Source of the DNA: Brachycybe producta
Taxonomy: Eukaryota > Arthropoda > Diplopoda > Playtdesmida > Andrognathidae
Reading direction: 5' to 3'
NCBI GenBank assembly: GCA_036925085.1
Contig: JAUPFP010000025.1
Span: 3,081,733 to 3,145,732, forward strand
Length of the DNA stretch: 64,000 bases
In this document: one piece after another, positions 36,940-49,046 of the stretch
Numbering within the stretch: the first letter of the stretch is position 1
Layout: each line of letters begins with the position of its first letter
Translations under genes and position numbers: made by a program
Notes under the pieces: generated by a model
What the model saw: only the letters and a program-made list of their open reading frames with translations
What the model was told of the DNA's origin: nothing
The model's database searches: none

Positions 36940-39200
36940 CATTATTGTTCCAACTTGCAATTTGGATATTTCGGTGATGTGACGACCGGCAACTTCTAAT
37001 TGGTTTGTCGTGTGGTTTGACGTTGAAAAGGGCGGAGCATGTGACGTAAGACTGTTACTTGTTCCATTAAAGAAAGTCCGGGATGCCTCAACACCAGCAT
37101 GGTATATACACCATGTGTTAAAAAAAGCTCTTCTTAAGCAGCGATTATGGAGAAATAGATACTGAGGTAATTCAAGTTTATTGAATGCAAATGGTTTGCA
37201 TATTGCTCGTGCAAATGCTAAAAAAGAACTGGCATTGGCCCATAAAGATTTTAAAACTAATAAATTCAGTAAATGGCTGCAAGAAGATCCAAAGCTGTTT
37301 TGGAGGTATACCAAGCATTCTCGGGCTGGTGAGTACTCGATTCCAGCTCTTGTTGGGGCAAATGGAGAACTAATATCACACCCAGAATTGAAAGCTTCTT
37401 TGTTGAATGAACAATACAGGAGTGTTTTTACAGCAGATGAAAATACTACACCTAATGCTTTTGAGTCTAGAACAATGTATTCTTTGGGGGATATTATTGT
37501 TAATAGCAAGGGCATTATCAAGCAACTATTGACTCTTAATAAAAATAAATGTGGGGGACCAGATAGAATTCATGCAGTAGTTCTTATACAATTAGCTAGG
37601 GAAGTGGGACATTTTCATCAGCTAATTTATCAGCAGTCTTTGGATTAAGGGGTTGTTCCAAGTATGTGGAAATTAGCAAATGTTACCCCAATATTTAAGT
37701 CGGGTAATAAGTCCGAAGCTGCAAACTATAGGCCTGTATCTCTAACTTCAGTGGTTCGTAAAATTATTGAGCATATCATATACTCTGGCTGCATTAAGTT
37801 TCTCAAATCTCACAATCTCATTTCTGATAACCAACATGGTTTCCTGAGAGGGCGCTCTTGTGAGACTCAACTTATCCTGGTAGTGGATGACCTCCAGAAA
37901 AGTTTAGAGAATGGTAAACAGGTTGACATGGTGTTTCTTGACTTTTGTAAGGCATTTGACACTGTTTCACATTCAAAACTTCTGGCAAAAGTTGCAGCAT
38001 ATGGGTTGGGGGCAGGTAACCAAATGGGTAACTTCTTTTTTAAGTGATAGGAAACAAACGGTAGTTGTAAATGGTTCTCACTCAGAGTGGTTCTTTGTTA
38101 AATCTGGTGTACCCCAGGGTAGTGTGCTGGGTCCTCTTTTGTTCCTGATATTTATTAATGACGTCAGCAGCACAGTTGGCAGCAACTGTAGACTATTTGC
38201 TGATGATACTCTAATTTACAAAGAGGTTGATGGTATCCAAGACAGTGAAACATTAGCTCTAGACAAAGGCAATTGAGGGATGGTGTAATACATGGCAACT
38301 TCAGTTGAATTAGGGGAAGTGTAGTGTTATGAGGCTAACTCGGGGAAGAAATCCAATTGTGTTCAATTATAGTATAAATGACACTATTCGCCGGAGTGTC
38401 AAGTGTTTTAAGTACTTGGGGGTTACAATGACAGATGACCTTTCTTGTAAAAAACACATTGATGGTGTTACTGGGGAAGCTCTACAAATGCTTCGTTTTA
38501 GTCAAAGGACATTGGTCACCTGCCCAGCACAAGTTAAAACTATTGCCTATCAAGCATTGGTTCGGCCTCATCTTGAGTATTGCTGCAGTGTATGGAATCC
38601 TCACTCTGTCACACACACTCATTCAGTTGAAATGGTTCAGCATAAGGCTGCTAGGTTTGTTTGTGGCAGGCACAAATTTACAGATAGTGTCACTGAGATG
38701 CTGTCAGTGCTACAATGGCATAGTTTGGCACATCACAGGGCTGAGTTGAGTTTAAAATTGTTTGGAATAATTACACGGGAGGATTGTCCTAAACCGTAGT
38801 CCAGTGATATTCATAAAGCACTATACATGGGCAGGGCTGACCACTAAGAAAATTAGGGAGATTTTTGCTAGGACAGATTCATATTATTGGTCTTTTTTTC
38901 CTAGAGTTATATAAGACAATGGAACTCTCTTCCTGAGGCAGTGGTGAATGGGGATAATTTTGTTTTGTGGGGATGACATTTGTATATTCATTTTTTTTTA
39001 TATTTGTACAATGTACATGCATATGTGCTTGACAATGCTTAATGCTGCATCTGGACTTTTATGTCCCTCTGCCATAGGCTTATTTGGCTGCTTGCCGTGT
39101 ACTAATTGTAATTGTAATAACCAACCAATTAGAAGTTGCGTTCGTTATGAAAAGGGCGGAGCCAACTTCTGTTTGTCCCGATTTCTAATTGCCTGTGATT
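36940..39200. mobile_element. CCGCCCTTTTATG foldback MITE interrupted by a LINE
   Basis: The left half at about 36945-37045 (CTTCTAATTGGTTTGTCG, AAAAGGGCGGAGCATG) and the right half at about 39118-39200 (ACCAACCAATTAGAAG, AAAAGGGCGGAGCCAAC, CTAATTGCCTGTG) flank the LINE. Together they make one MITE of the family at 24492-24635. Confidence 0.5.
37045..39117 (+). pseudogene. 5'-truncated non-LTR retrotransposon (Jockey/CR1-type), dead reverse transcriptase
   Basis: Reverse-transcriptase landmarks appear in order: KNKCGGPDRIHAVVL (37540-37580), WKLANVTPIFKSGNKSEA and NYRPVSLTSV, DNQHGFLRGRSCETQL, FLDFCKAFDTVSHSKLL (the first catalytic Asp), SGVPQGSVLGPLLFLIFIND, CRLFADDTLIY (the FADD box), then KCFKYLGVTMTDDLSCKKHI, RPHLEYCCSVWNP and VEMVQHKAARFV. 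An in-frame stop lies at 37646-37648, the frame shifts near 38030, and it breaks again near 38275-38329. The endonuclease end is missing; the left edge reads LVPLKKVRDASTPAW. A tail of short TTGTAA repeats closes the element. A 3' fragment of the same family is at 41630-41760. Confidence 0.9.
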
Positions 39201-39541
39201 TGTAGATGCTCTTCAAATTTAAGAATTTTTTTTTAAACATGCAATTTGAGTTTTTTTCAGGTGTAAGGTCAAGTGATTGACTTTTAACATGCATTAAAAC
39301 TCGTGTGTTCCACATTTCATAAAATTATGAGAGAGACAAAGTTAAACAATTATTTTATGTTGATTTGACATGGAATGACAAACGAAGACCACAACACATA
39401 TTTTTGCAATGATTTAATTATTTGGTGCGTTTGAACAAAACAAAATACATTTTTTTAAATAACATTATTTCGGTTTTCAATGTTACTATCGAAAAAAAAG
39501 GTGCTAATTTTCTAACAAGTGCAATTTAACAAAGTGCTGTT

Positions 39542-40002
39542 CAGTGGCGTAGCGAGGGTGGGGCGGTCCGTCCCGGGCGGCACTTTTTTGGGGTCGGCAC
39601 CAACGAAAAGAAAAGTTTTATTTTTATTTCGAGATTGTAGAAGCGTCTTCATAAAATGCAGAAACGGGAACCCTAGAAGAAATTATAAATTTTTTGTCTC
39701 TCGCTGTGCTTGCAGAATGTATACTGCAATCCAGCACTGTTCTTTAACTCTAGAAAATTCATAATTGGTGGTTAATAAGTAATTAGTAATTACTATCGGG
39801 AACTGGTTCATTTAATAATTTCATAATTAATATAAAATTCTGTAAACCATTTCAATCACTGAGTATTGATAATATATCGATTAACCCCTCACAGACCAGA
39901 ATCCTCGTTGTGCCACTGACGTGTAGTGTTGTGTTTTTCGTGAGGGAAAGGCGGCAAGCTCAAGGACCGCCCAGGGCGCCACAAACTCTAGCTATACCAC
40001 TG
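39542..40002. mobile_element. hAT-like element, GGCGTAGC ends, diverged
   Basis: Left CAGTGGCGTAGCGAGG, right CTAGCTATACCACTG. GC-rich flanks enclose AT-rich DNA. ORFs at 39519-39764 and 39910-40182 follow its GC-rich ends and are not genes. Confidence 0.5.
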
Positions 40003-40309
40003 GTGCCCAGTAACAAATTTGCTCTACCACTAGCTACCCTAGCAGCTCTTGTATTTTCTTCTTATTGCAATTGGTTTGGTCCATTGGAAAGACCTTCTTA
40101 TGCACTTTTTTGGCTAGCGCTTGTGCGTGGTTCTTTGCATTTTCTATCACCTTATCGTTACAGTTGCCAACATTGCAAGTAATGAAGTATTGAACTGAAC
40201 AAACAAAAAACAAAAAAGTCAAGTTAGAAATGGAAAAAACCCCGAAAAGTTAGGGGGTCGACCAGTTACTCAACAAAGTGTTATACTAATAAATTGTAGT
40301 GTAGCATCA

Positions 40310-40625
40310 AGCCGCGTCCAGACTACTCGCGCTCGTACTCGTGTACTTGGGCTTGGTGAGATAGCTCGAAGGCCAGGAGTCACGAGCATCAATACAAGTA
40401 GCACGAGTAATATAAGCCAGTGGCTCGGCTGGCTCCGCCTGGTGTCGGTACATCAAAGAGGTGTTCGTCAAAACTTGCAAAGTCATTGGAAGGGGATGAA
40501 CACGGTTTAGTTGACAGATCCGCACGAGTCAAAGCCTCTCGAATAACTAAACTCAAAAAGTAACCCTAGCGCGGCAAGTCAACAAGGGCACAAGCCCGAG
40601 AACGAGTAGTGTGGACCCATCGTAA
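40310..40625. repeat. Foldback repeat with GTCCAGACTACTCG arms
   Basis: GTCCAGACTACTCGCGCTCG and CTTGGGCTTGG at the left mirror GGGCACAAGCCCGAG and ACGAGTAGTGTGGAC at the right. Confidence 0.55.
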
Positions 40626-40704
40626 CATTGCACTGCTTGCTACATGTAGACCTGACTCGTCCTGTTATTTAACACAATTTGTTGAGTTATGATACCCCTC
40701 CAGC

Positions 40705-40820
40705 TTAATGTGGCTAAATAGATATTTATTTTGTTTTCACCTCTCCAGATGCCTCTGCAGTGGCGCCATACGGGAAGAGGGGAGACAAAAACAAAATAAT
40801 TATCTATTTAGCCACCGTAA
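40705..40820. mobile_element. 116-bp MITE at a TTAA-like target
   Basis: TTAATGTGGCTAAATAGATA and ATTATCTATTTAGCCACCG are inverse ends, with TTTTGTTTTCACCTCTCC and GGGAGACAAAAACAAAAT inside. It is related to the TTAAGGTGGCT ends at 17653 and 31494. To 41600 no gene is seen. Confidence 0.65.
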
Positions 40821-41629
40821 GAATAAAAAAACGTATATGAGTGTTACGGTGGCGATATTTACTTCTTCTCATGCAAACACGAATTTTTTTATGTAAACAG
40901 TTTTCTCCCATTAAGTTACAAAAAGACCGTGTTTTGGTTCTACACTTCATAATTTTACTGCATTCGTTCATTTGGATAACACCGGTCGTAGCACTTTTAG
41001 TCGCAGATGTTGTCGTGAATACCTTTTGCCTATCTACAAAAGATATACAAAAAAAATCGTAATGAGAGGCTATTTTTCATGCCTGAGAAAAGTATGGAGT
41101 ACAACCAATAGCATGCATGATGCGTTCTGTATTCGTTTACATTCTCTCTTTTCGCGCGCAGTTATTTTTGAAATGTCATTTTAAATTACAATAAGCACTC
41201 AAATATACTGGTGAATCCGCTTATACTTTTTCATCTTCTATTTTTAGAAAAAATTCTGAAAATAGCTCCTGTGGTAATAAAAGTGGATTTGCTAAAAACT
41301 GTTTCTTAATTTCGCCAAAAAAACATCCAATAAGGTTAAAAAAAATTAAGTGGTAAATTGAACAAGCACAAATTTCTGTTGTTTGATGTAGATATTGTGC
41401 TTATTGCCTAAAACGTTTGCACGTTGTGTAAATTTACTACCACTCACAGATTTCTACTTTCATTTAAGTCATCCGGACTCACTAACTGAATTCGAACTTC
41501 TTGTGTGAGAAAAATGCTTATGGAGATTCGTTGGGACAGTTTACTTACTGAGACTCCAACGGAGGATAGATTTTATTCTAAACAATTTTAAACGGATGAC
41601 AGAAGGGGTTCTTGTCGTGTAACCAACTT

Positions 41630-41760
41630 TAAGTAAACTGTACAGGGCTTTATACTTGGGTAGGGGTGACCACTCCAACAAAATTGGAGAGATTTTCGCA
41701 CGGACAGATTTGTTCGTCTGCCACAGGCTTTCTTGGTTGCTTGCACAATAATAGTTTTTT
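41630..41760 (+). mobile_element. LINE 3' tail fragment
   Basis: GTACAGGGCTTTATACTTGG then GGGGTGACCACTCC and CACAGGCTTTCTTGGTTGCT match the 3' end of the LINE at 38800-39110 in order. Confidence 0.6.
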
Positions 41761-42330
41761 CAAATTAAAATTATTTGGTTATATTAGGTTCGATTAGGTT
41801 AAGAAATACTAAATGCAGTTTTGATTAGAGATAATGACTAGTTTTAACTATTTTGGTAATCACTTGTTAATATTATTTTTCACTGATTGAGGCTACCGGT
41901 ATTTTTTTGCAGTGCATAACTATTGTGTCAAGTTAAGCTTACGTATTGAAGTGACCACTTACCATGGTTAAAGTTTGCTCTCCAGATTAAATTTCCTTTT
42001 CGATTCCACCCCATAGCGCGTTTCATAATTTTAACATTGTCACTGCCTATGCTAAATCCGAGAAACAAATAAAATGAATTACATCAGAAATGATTGACAC
42101 TTTTTTTTTTAAAAAAAATAAGTTAATTGTTCCTACTTTTGATAAACTACAGAAGGGTGAAAAATAGGCTTAGCCATTTTCGGAAAGTTAAAATGAACAC
42201 ATTTCCCGTCAATAGTTTTAGCTCCGACGACAAAAAGTACTTTCATTTTGCCAAAATACTATAGTAATGAAAAATACACAAAAGTAGCAATTAATGCAAA
42301 TAGTTGCTTGCACATATAAAACTATGTAAC

Positions 42331-42412
42331 TGTAACAATGTAGAGCTCTTTTTACAGGGCTCAGATTTAAACTCTCTTAATTACGAACGGATACAGCTTT
42401 TCACTGAAAGAA

Positions 42413-42445
<33 letters not shown>

Positions 42446-42938
42446 AAGAGAAAGAGAGAGAGAGAGAGATAAAACCGGAGTCCAATGGTGCCGGGGTCGT
42501 TCTCCTTGGTATTTGCTGGTTATGACGTTGCTGGAAGAGAATCATTAAACAGGCGAGACGAATGCAAGTTGTCGATTATACTTCCTTTATTATATACAAT
42601 CATCGAAATATAATAAAGTAGTTCTAAAAGAGTTACAGCTGGTGTGGCGTTGCTTAGCCACCGGACCATTAAATGAGTAGTTTACTTCATGTTTCAATAT
42701 CAGAGAATGGACACAGAATATATCGAAACACGGACTTTTATACCTAGGGCCTGTGTGCACCTACACAGGTGCAACCATGCTCAAGGGATCGTGCATTGAT
42801 AGGTATTCATCCGCCAATATTGGAACCAGGATGTGACTTGAAAGTTGGGGGTCTTCGAGTGTAGGAAAAGGGGCACTTGGGGTGCGAGCGACCCCAAGGC
42901 TAGGATAATACACAAAAGACGAAAGGCTGGGTGTTACA
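42331..42938 (-). mobile_element. Solo LTR, 608 bp, target duplication TAAC
   Basis: On the minus strand it begins TGTAACACCC and ends CATTGTTACA, flanked on both sides by TAAC (42327-42330 and 42939-42942). It has a TATA box (GGTATAAAAGTCCG near 42750) and AATAAAG about 155 bp downstream. A (GA)n run lies at 42408-42470. No internal retroelement coding region accompanies it. Its TATA region closely resembles the LTR at 51212. Confidence 0.85.
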
Positions 42939-43185
42939 TAACAGTCGCAATGGCAAATTCCAAGCCCGTATAACATGACACATGCCAGAATTAGTGAGTC
43001 GGAGCATGTCTCATGTAATAATCTTTGTTTTGAATTTTTCACAAAAAGTCAGTATTGGAAAACAATTTGCCAAAATTAATTGAATTTCATGTCTTTAAAT
43101 TACTTTTTTCCGTAATTCGTACTTTTTTTAAAACGTTGTAATTTGTACCTGTAATTAATTGCTTTTTGTTAGAAATCTAATTATT

Positions 43186-43460
43186 GGGGCTCGAAGTTAT
43201 GAAGTTATGAAGTAACAATTATATTTACATCAACCAACAATCGTTTTTCTTTTTCAATTAAAAACACTGGTTAGAGGCTAGAACTCTAGTTGGCAACTGA
43301 TAAGTAACCAGACATCTAGTCTCTAACGAGCCTTTTTGGATTAGGAAAAGCATGATTGCAGTTGCACTAATGATGCTATTACTTCACAATTCACACTTGG
43401 GCCACAAAGAGAGAATGATACGCATGATAGAGCATGATATTGCATAAAAATCCGAGCCCT
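43186..43460. mobile_element. MITE with GGGCTCG ends, in block B1
   Basis: GGGGCTCGAAGTTATG at the left and GCATAAAAATCCGAGCCCT at the right. The matching copy in B2 is at 50572-50874, so insertion predates the duplication. Confidence 0.65.
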
Positions 43461-43685
43461 ACTAATTACTTAACAAATACTTTGTAATTGCTTATGTTTT
43501 TGTAAAATATCTGATGAGTCAATGAATTATTTGATCACTAGGAGATGATCTGGACTCCTTTGAAGTTAAGGTGGTATTACTAGAAAAGGCTGTTACTTTT
43601 CATGGCTCACTTCGCTGGACGGAATTTATAAAAAACCTAAATTTTTAAAAAGAATTTTCCTGGCTGTGCTCGTTGAATTGAAAAT

Positions 43686-44221
43686 ACCTCCAGACATTAC
43701 CTTCAGAAATTTCTTGTCAAAATATTGTCAAGAATCATTCAACAATTTCCGAAATGATTTTTAAAATTTAAAATGAGTCATTAATATAATTTAAAAAATT
43801 AAAAATCAGTTCACTTCCTATAAATGAACTTTATCAGATAGATGCGCCACCAAACAACGGACATTGGCAACAAAACCCCCAAAGTCTACTCCTCTACTCG
43901 AATTCTGATGTGTTGTCATCAGCTCACATTACGTTCATTTCAAAGTACTATGGATTTAATATTTGAATTATTTCCCACATGGAAGGTTGTATTGAGTTGA
44001 ATAGGAATAGGGAATACGATTAAGGAATTCTGGAAATGTGAGGTGACAACCTTTGCCACAAAAATGGGAAGGGGGGGAGACTTTTGTTTGTGAAAATTTA
44101 AAATGGCGTTTTTAAGTTTTTTTTTATGTTTTTATTTATCTTATTTTAAAATTTAAAAACCGTTGGGTAAGTCTTGACAATAGTTTGAAAATAAATTTCT
44201 GGAGGTAAAAAGGTCTCTTTA
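43686..44221. mobile_element. MITE with CTCCAGAAATTTC ends, present only in B1
   Basis: It is an inverted-orientation copy of 5974-6595 (GACTTTGGGGGTTTTG appears here as CAAAACCCCCAAAGTC). B2 lacks it at the equivalent place. Confidence 0.7.
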
Positions 44222-44509
44222 AGCAAAAAGATTCTGTACTACACAATTCCACTGAATTTTAGTGTATTTTCAATGGCTGTTAAAATCTTTTGAGGCACAG
44301 TTGCTACTCAAATGTAATAAAGATATATTTTGAAAAGTAATTTACTTCAAGAAAAGTGAGTAATTGTAAATCTGGTAAAAGTAATTGTTTACTAATGTAA
44401 TTAGTAGTAATTTATAACTTTGAAAATTATTTTTTTCCAATAGTGCAAAATGTCAATATTATCTAACTTTCATTAATTGGCTAAAATGATAATTATTATA
44501 ATACTTTAC

Positions 44510-44620
44510 CACATTGTTGTACTGGTCGACACTCGCTTTTGCTTTACAAAACGCAGGTGCACGTCTGCAATAAATGAGACCAATAGCAATTGCTACGAGA
44601 AATACTTGCAACAGTTTCAT
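44510..44620 (-). CDS. First exon of a putative small secreted peptide, copy 1
   Basis: The ATG at 44620 opens 37 codons: a signal peptide (MKLLQVFLVAIAIGLIYC) followed by RRAPAFCKAKASVDQYNNV and a donor GTG/GTAAAG. A TATA box (CGTATAAAAAGG) lies about 45 bp upstream of the ATG, near 44665-44675. The paralogous exon at 52021-52131 has exactly the same length, frame, donor and TATA box. By direct comparison, 8 of 37 codons differ in residue and 5 are silent. I found no second exon; the downstream DNA holds MITE and LTR insertions. It could be the start of an antimicrobial or other cysteine-containing peptide, or a stranded remnant. Confidence 0.5.
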
Positions 44621-46140
44621 TTCGATGGAAAGTAATACTAAAGACCCTTAGAAAGATAAGCCCCTTTTTATACGAACCTGAGCCTCATTCGAAGCAATTG
44701 TTTGTTAAATATACATTACTCTTAAATGTCAAATAACACGCGATACAAGTGGCCATTTTCCTTTAAAAAAAACAAATTTTGTAATCATCTCTACTGTGTG
44801 TAAGCAGCTTTTTAAACATGAAACAGAAGTTTACAAAATACAATGTATGTGTGTTTTAGAAAATGATGCAGAATTTTAGCATTTGTGACATACTTTAAAC
44901 ATAACGTATTTTGTAAATATCTATAGTGTATATTTTGGTAAACTAAACAGATCAAATGATGACTATTGATCAAAACACAAAAAATGGAAAGGCCCCAAAA
45001 TTTACCACTTTTTATTATTTGTTGTGCTCTTCAAATGTTTTGTAAAGTAAATGACAAAAGGATAAAGCAACTATTTTGTAGGCAGGCATGGGTGTACCTA
45101 TGACAAAAGCCTTAAAAAAGGTCGAATTATTAATGACTGCTAAGTTAAAGTTAGTGCTAAACTCATGATAGGAAGTTTCATGTCAAAGTGGAGGAGTTTA
45201 GCACTAGCTTTGACGTAAAAACCATACGACTCTACCCTTCGCCACAATATTGTTTGTGCCTGATGGCAAACTCCAAAAGTTGCAACAATTTTTCAGTAGA
45301 TCTCCAAACATGTGAAGCTACACATTTATAATTTCAGGTAAGGGTGAAGTTTTTTTTTTTTACCATGAATTTATTCGAACAAAATGTGACCAATGTTAGT
45401 AAGAGCATGTACTATTGTGTCAATTTTTAGTCATTCAAATATCAAACAAATAAACGATAACCATTGAGTTAAAGGGGGATGGTCAGTCAGTCTAGTGTGC
45501 ACACCCGGCTGCATTTAACTCGGTTGTGTTCATTTACTTGTCCGATTGTCTTGACGGACAACTGAAAAGTTGTCCTGTATAACAAACAGAATTTAGCTGT
45601 TTCTCTACAGGGTGGCCATCAACCATCTTTATTTCGATAGGGAAAGAGTTGCATTATAGCTTTATGATAGTCCTCCTTATGAAGGTGATCAAGTCTCTCA
45701 GAAAGAGGTGACCATCTGACCACCATTTGATTCTTGTGAGGCTGTCGGGGATCGTTTTTCCTCTATTTCTTTTGTTTTCTTTTGCTACGAAATGCATAAT
45801 AAAATCACGCAGAACAAAGTGAAATTTTAATTAGTTATGCATTTTTTTTTGGATTTTCTTAGCTCCTGTAAATAAAAATTTATCTGTGCCATTTTCTTTC
45901 TCCCAGAAGCCCACCAGGCCCACAAAAGCCACCAAACCTACGAGGCTCACAAAAGCCACCAAACCTACGAGGCTCACAAAACCCACGAAGCCCACCAGGT
46001 CCACAAAGCCCACAAAGTCCACCAGGCCTATGGGCCTTTAACATAAAAATGCAAGCCCAAGCCCAGCTTTTGAAAAAGCCCACCGGCCCATGGGCTTTAT
46101 GTAGGTCTCTAATCTGAATACAAAGTAATATGAGGTTATT

Positions 46141-48680
46141 ATATTTGTGGCCAAAATTGCTTCTGTCAAGAGAAATTCGCATTTTGGAATCCCTGATATA
46201 GCCTCCGTGTAAAGGCCGCAAGACAAAGAAAAATGACCAATGCATAATACCAAGTGACCGAATGGGATATTTGCATAAGAGTTTTCACAGACGAGCGACT
46301 TTTTGTGGTAGAGTTGGACTGCAAGAAATGGTAGAAAACGACGATCGGTGGTTGTGCTGTGGATGACAATGTATTGCCATGGAAAGCGTTCGAATGTTTA
46401 CACACGAGCGGCTTTCTCGACCGCTAACGACTGCCGTCGCCGAAACGGTGGTCGATCTTCGCCACTGACGACAGCGTTTTTTGTATTTAGACTCTACATG
46501 GACCAGATGTCAACCACCTGTCGTGTCTCTACGATGGAGCAATAATAACCTTCCATAGAAAATACATTGCGACGAAAGCCCAGCGACTTCGACTTCATTT
46601 TGTTGTAAAAGAATTTTTCAAAAGTCACCGGTGTACCAAGGCCCTTAACTACACTAAGACCACTTCTCAAGTTCTAACTACTGGCGGTCGACTCGAGTGG
46701 TTTTGGCGACTCATCGAACACTTTTTGCCGTCAATCTCGACCACTTAAAGTCGCTCGTCTGTCGGCACTCTTTGACGTCACTTATCTGAAGTACCTAACT
46801 GTAAGCCACATTCATGTTATTTCAGCGAGCAGCAAAGCGAAAGGCCTGTACATGGAGGCAAAATAACACATTCTCAACATAGAAGTATTATAGATATATT
46901 TACGAGGCTAGCTTCTAACCAATTAGGAAACATTCCAAAGACAACAAATTTACACAAACAAATGTTTGGAAATTTTAGGAAATTGCAGTGCATTAGAATA
47001 TTTGCATATGTTTAAGTCGATTCTGTGCTTAGGAATAAAAATAATGATTTCTTTCCCCTCGAAAAAAAGTTAAAAACTAGAAAAGTAATTAAATGCATTA
47101 CAATTAATTATTATCATGATAATAATTTTTACAAACTATTATAAGAAACTTCATTTCAAAAGATAATACCCTCATGAAAATTCATTTAACTCCTTCAATT
47201 ACTATTCTAGTTTACACCATTTGTTCAAATCTTTCTTGCTTATTAAAAAAAATTGCGTCACTTTCTACTTATTTCTTAACGATGTTGAATATCCAATTGT
47301 AATTCAATATTTTCTAGATGCAATTTCTCTGAACAAAAACTTTGTACAAAAGAATTTATACAAAAGCTTCTCGTCCTGATTAGTAGCCTCACATATTATT
47401 CACAACAGGCCCAAATTCAATAAGGAAACTTGGCACCGTCTAAACCAGTGTTTCCCAATTTTATTTGACTAAGGAACCCTTTTATAATCCTTAAAATATT
47501 ACGGAAAACCAATAGTAATTTTACATAATACCGTATACGTTACTATCAATTATGCCTAGGCAATATGCAAAACAACCAACCTGCTAGTGAATCTGCAAGA
47601 TTCAATACATTTTAGGTATCGAATTTTGCAGATTCACTAGCAGGTTGGCTGTTTTGCAGATTGGCTAGGCAATATGCAGATAGACTGATTTTGCAGATTG
47701 ACTGTAACATACATACAAGTGAGAAAAATGTCAGAAAAAGTAGATATGGCTAAAAATAATAATCACGTATATAATCTTAATAAAATGATAATTTAGAGTA
47801 TCAGATTCACTTTTAATTAATAATATTAAAAGAATCGCCTAAAAATTACAACACATTTTACGACACATTTAATTTTTTAGTTGTGTTGGAATGTCTGAAG
47901 ATGATGTTCATGCTGTGACTACTTAACTTAAAATTTAAATCATTTTAAGAAACTATTAGAATTATACATTTTTTACAGTCGGAAATTTAAAAATTTTTAT
48001 TTTCTGGCGGAACCCTTACTTTCCGCTTCACGGAACCTCAGGGTTCCGTGTAAAGCCATTTGGAAAACACCTGCGAGGCTAAACAGAACGCTGACACACA
48101 CAAAAAATCATTTTTATTATTTAGGGTGAGAATTCAGTTTGTTTAAATTTCACTTCGAGTGCCTAGTGTTTCCTTTTTGAATTAGGATCTGATCGTTTTT
48201 GATGTATTTTATTTCTTAGTATTTTCTTAGTCATTTTTCATTGATATACATATATTTGCCTTGCCACTTGCCGCCTTGCTTTATAGACATGCACTCAAAT
48301 TGCTAATAAATATTATTAACTAGAAGAAAGTTTTAGGTTATTTTTTTTAAAAAATAAGACAATCTTTTTCGACTTAAAATTAAGGTCGTTTTAAAATGTA
48401 ATTGTCTCTCATATTCCGATTATTCTGTCTTTCAAATGCAAAATGAAGAGAAATCTGAATGTTTTCTAAATTAGAAAGATAGCTCAATCATTTAAGGGTA
48501 TATTCTTTCAAAATAAGCTTTTGTGAGTTTCAAAATGAACCAATTTTAAGCAGACACTAATTTAATTTTTTTTTCTCTATAAAAATTGATTTTAAAAGAT
48601 ATAAACATGCTGATATCCTTAAGTGAGGTAGCTACCCGTCTAGTTTCTAAAACACTTTCTAGTTTATATCCATTTTGCTA
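46141..48680. repeat. Block A2: duplicated segment
   Basis: Near-identical copy of 33740-35985, extending further right through a palindromic MITE (48440-48680). It contains a foldback insert near 47540-47710 (CAACCAACCTGCTAGTGAAT / ATTCACTAGCAGGTTGG), absent or truncated in A1. It abuts block B2. 45580-46140 holds no supported gene. Confidence 0.8.
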
Positions 48681-49046
48681 CTGAAAAACAGACTAAACAA
48701 AGAGTTTGAAAACCAGCTGTTCATAAACCATAAATGAATGACACATAAAAATCATTTCATTCATTCTACTGTTTGTTGTCTTTCATTTGCATCTTCTGCA
48801 ATTGCCACTTAAAATAGGTTTTAATGATAAAATTGTCTCTCGATTATCCGAATCTCGATTATGTAACGGTCCAACTGACCATGGCTTAGCCATTTTCGGA
48901 AAGTTAAAATGAATACATTTCCCGTCAATCGTTTTAGCTCCGAGGACAAAAAGTACTTTCATTTTGTCAAAATACTATAGTAATGAAAAATACACAAAAG
49001 TAGCAATTAAAGCAAATAGTTGCTGGCACATATATAACTATGTAAC

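Larger units (their letters stand above)
42167..45577. repeat. Block B1: 3.4-kb duplicated segment
   Basis: It starts GGCTTAGCCATTTTCGG and ends near GACAACTGAAAAGTTG. The paralog B2 is 48882-54038. Shared content in order: solo LTR, GGGCTCG MITE, the signal-peptide exon, then AT-rich DNA with an inverted pair (GTTAGTGCTAAACTC / GAGTTTAGCACTAGC). B1 alone has the MITE at 43686-44221. Confidence 0.8.

Noticed and set aside
37181..38799. Functional reverse transcriptase
   Set aside because: At least one in-frame stop and two frame breaks, no endonuclease domain: a dead copy.
42761..43042. Cysteine-rich minus-strand ORF (HETCSDSL...CHCDC), considered as the second exon of the secreted peptide
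   Set aside because: Much of it lies in the solo LTR at 42331-42938, the first codon is GTG, and no acceptor in the right phase joins it to 44510. The similar ORF in B2 reflects the block duplication.
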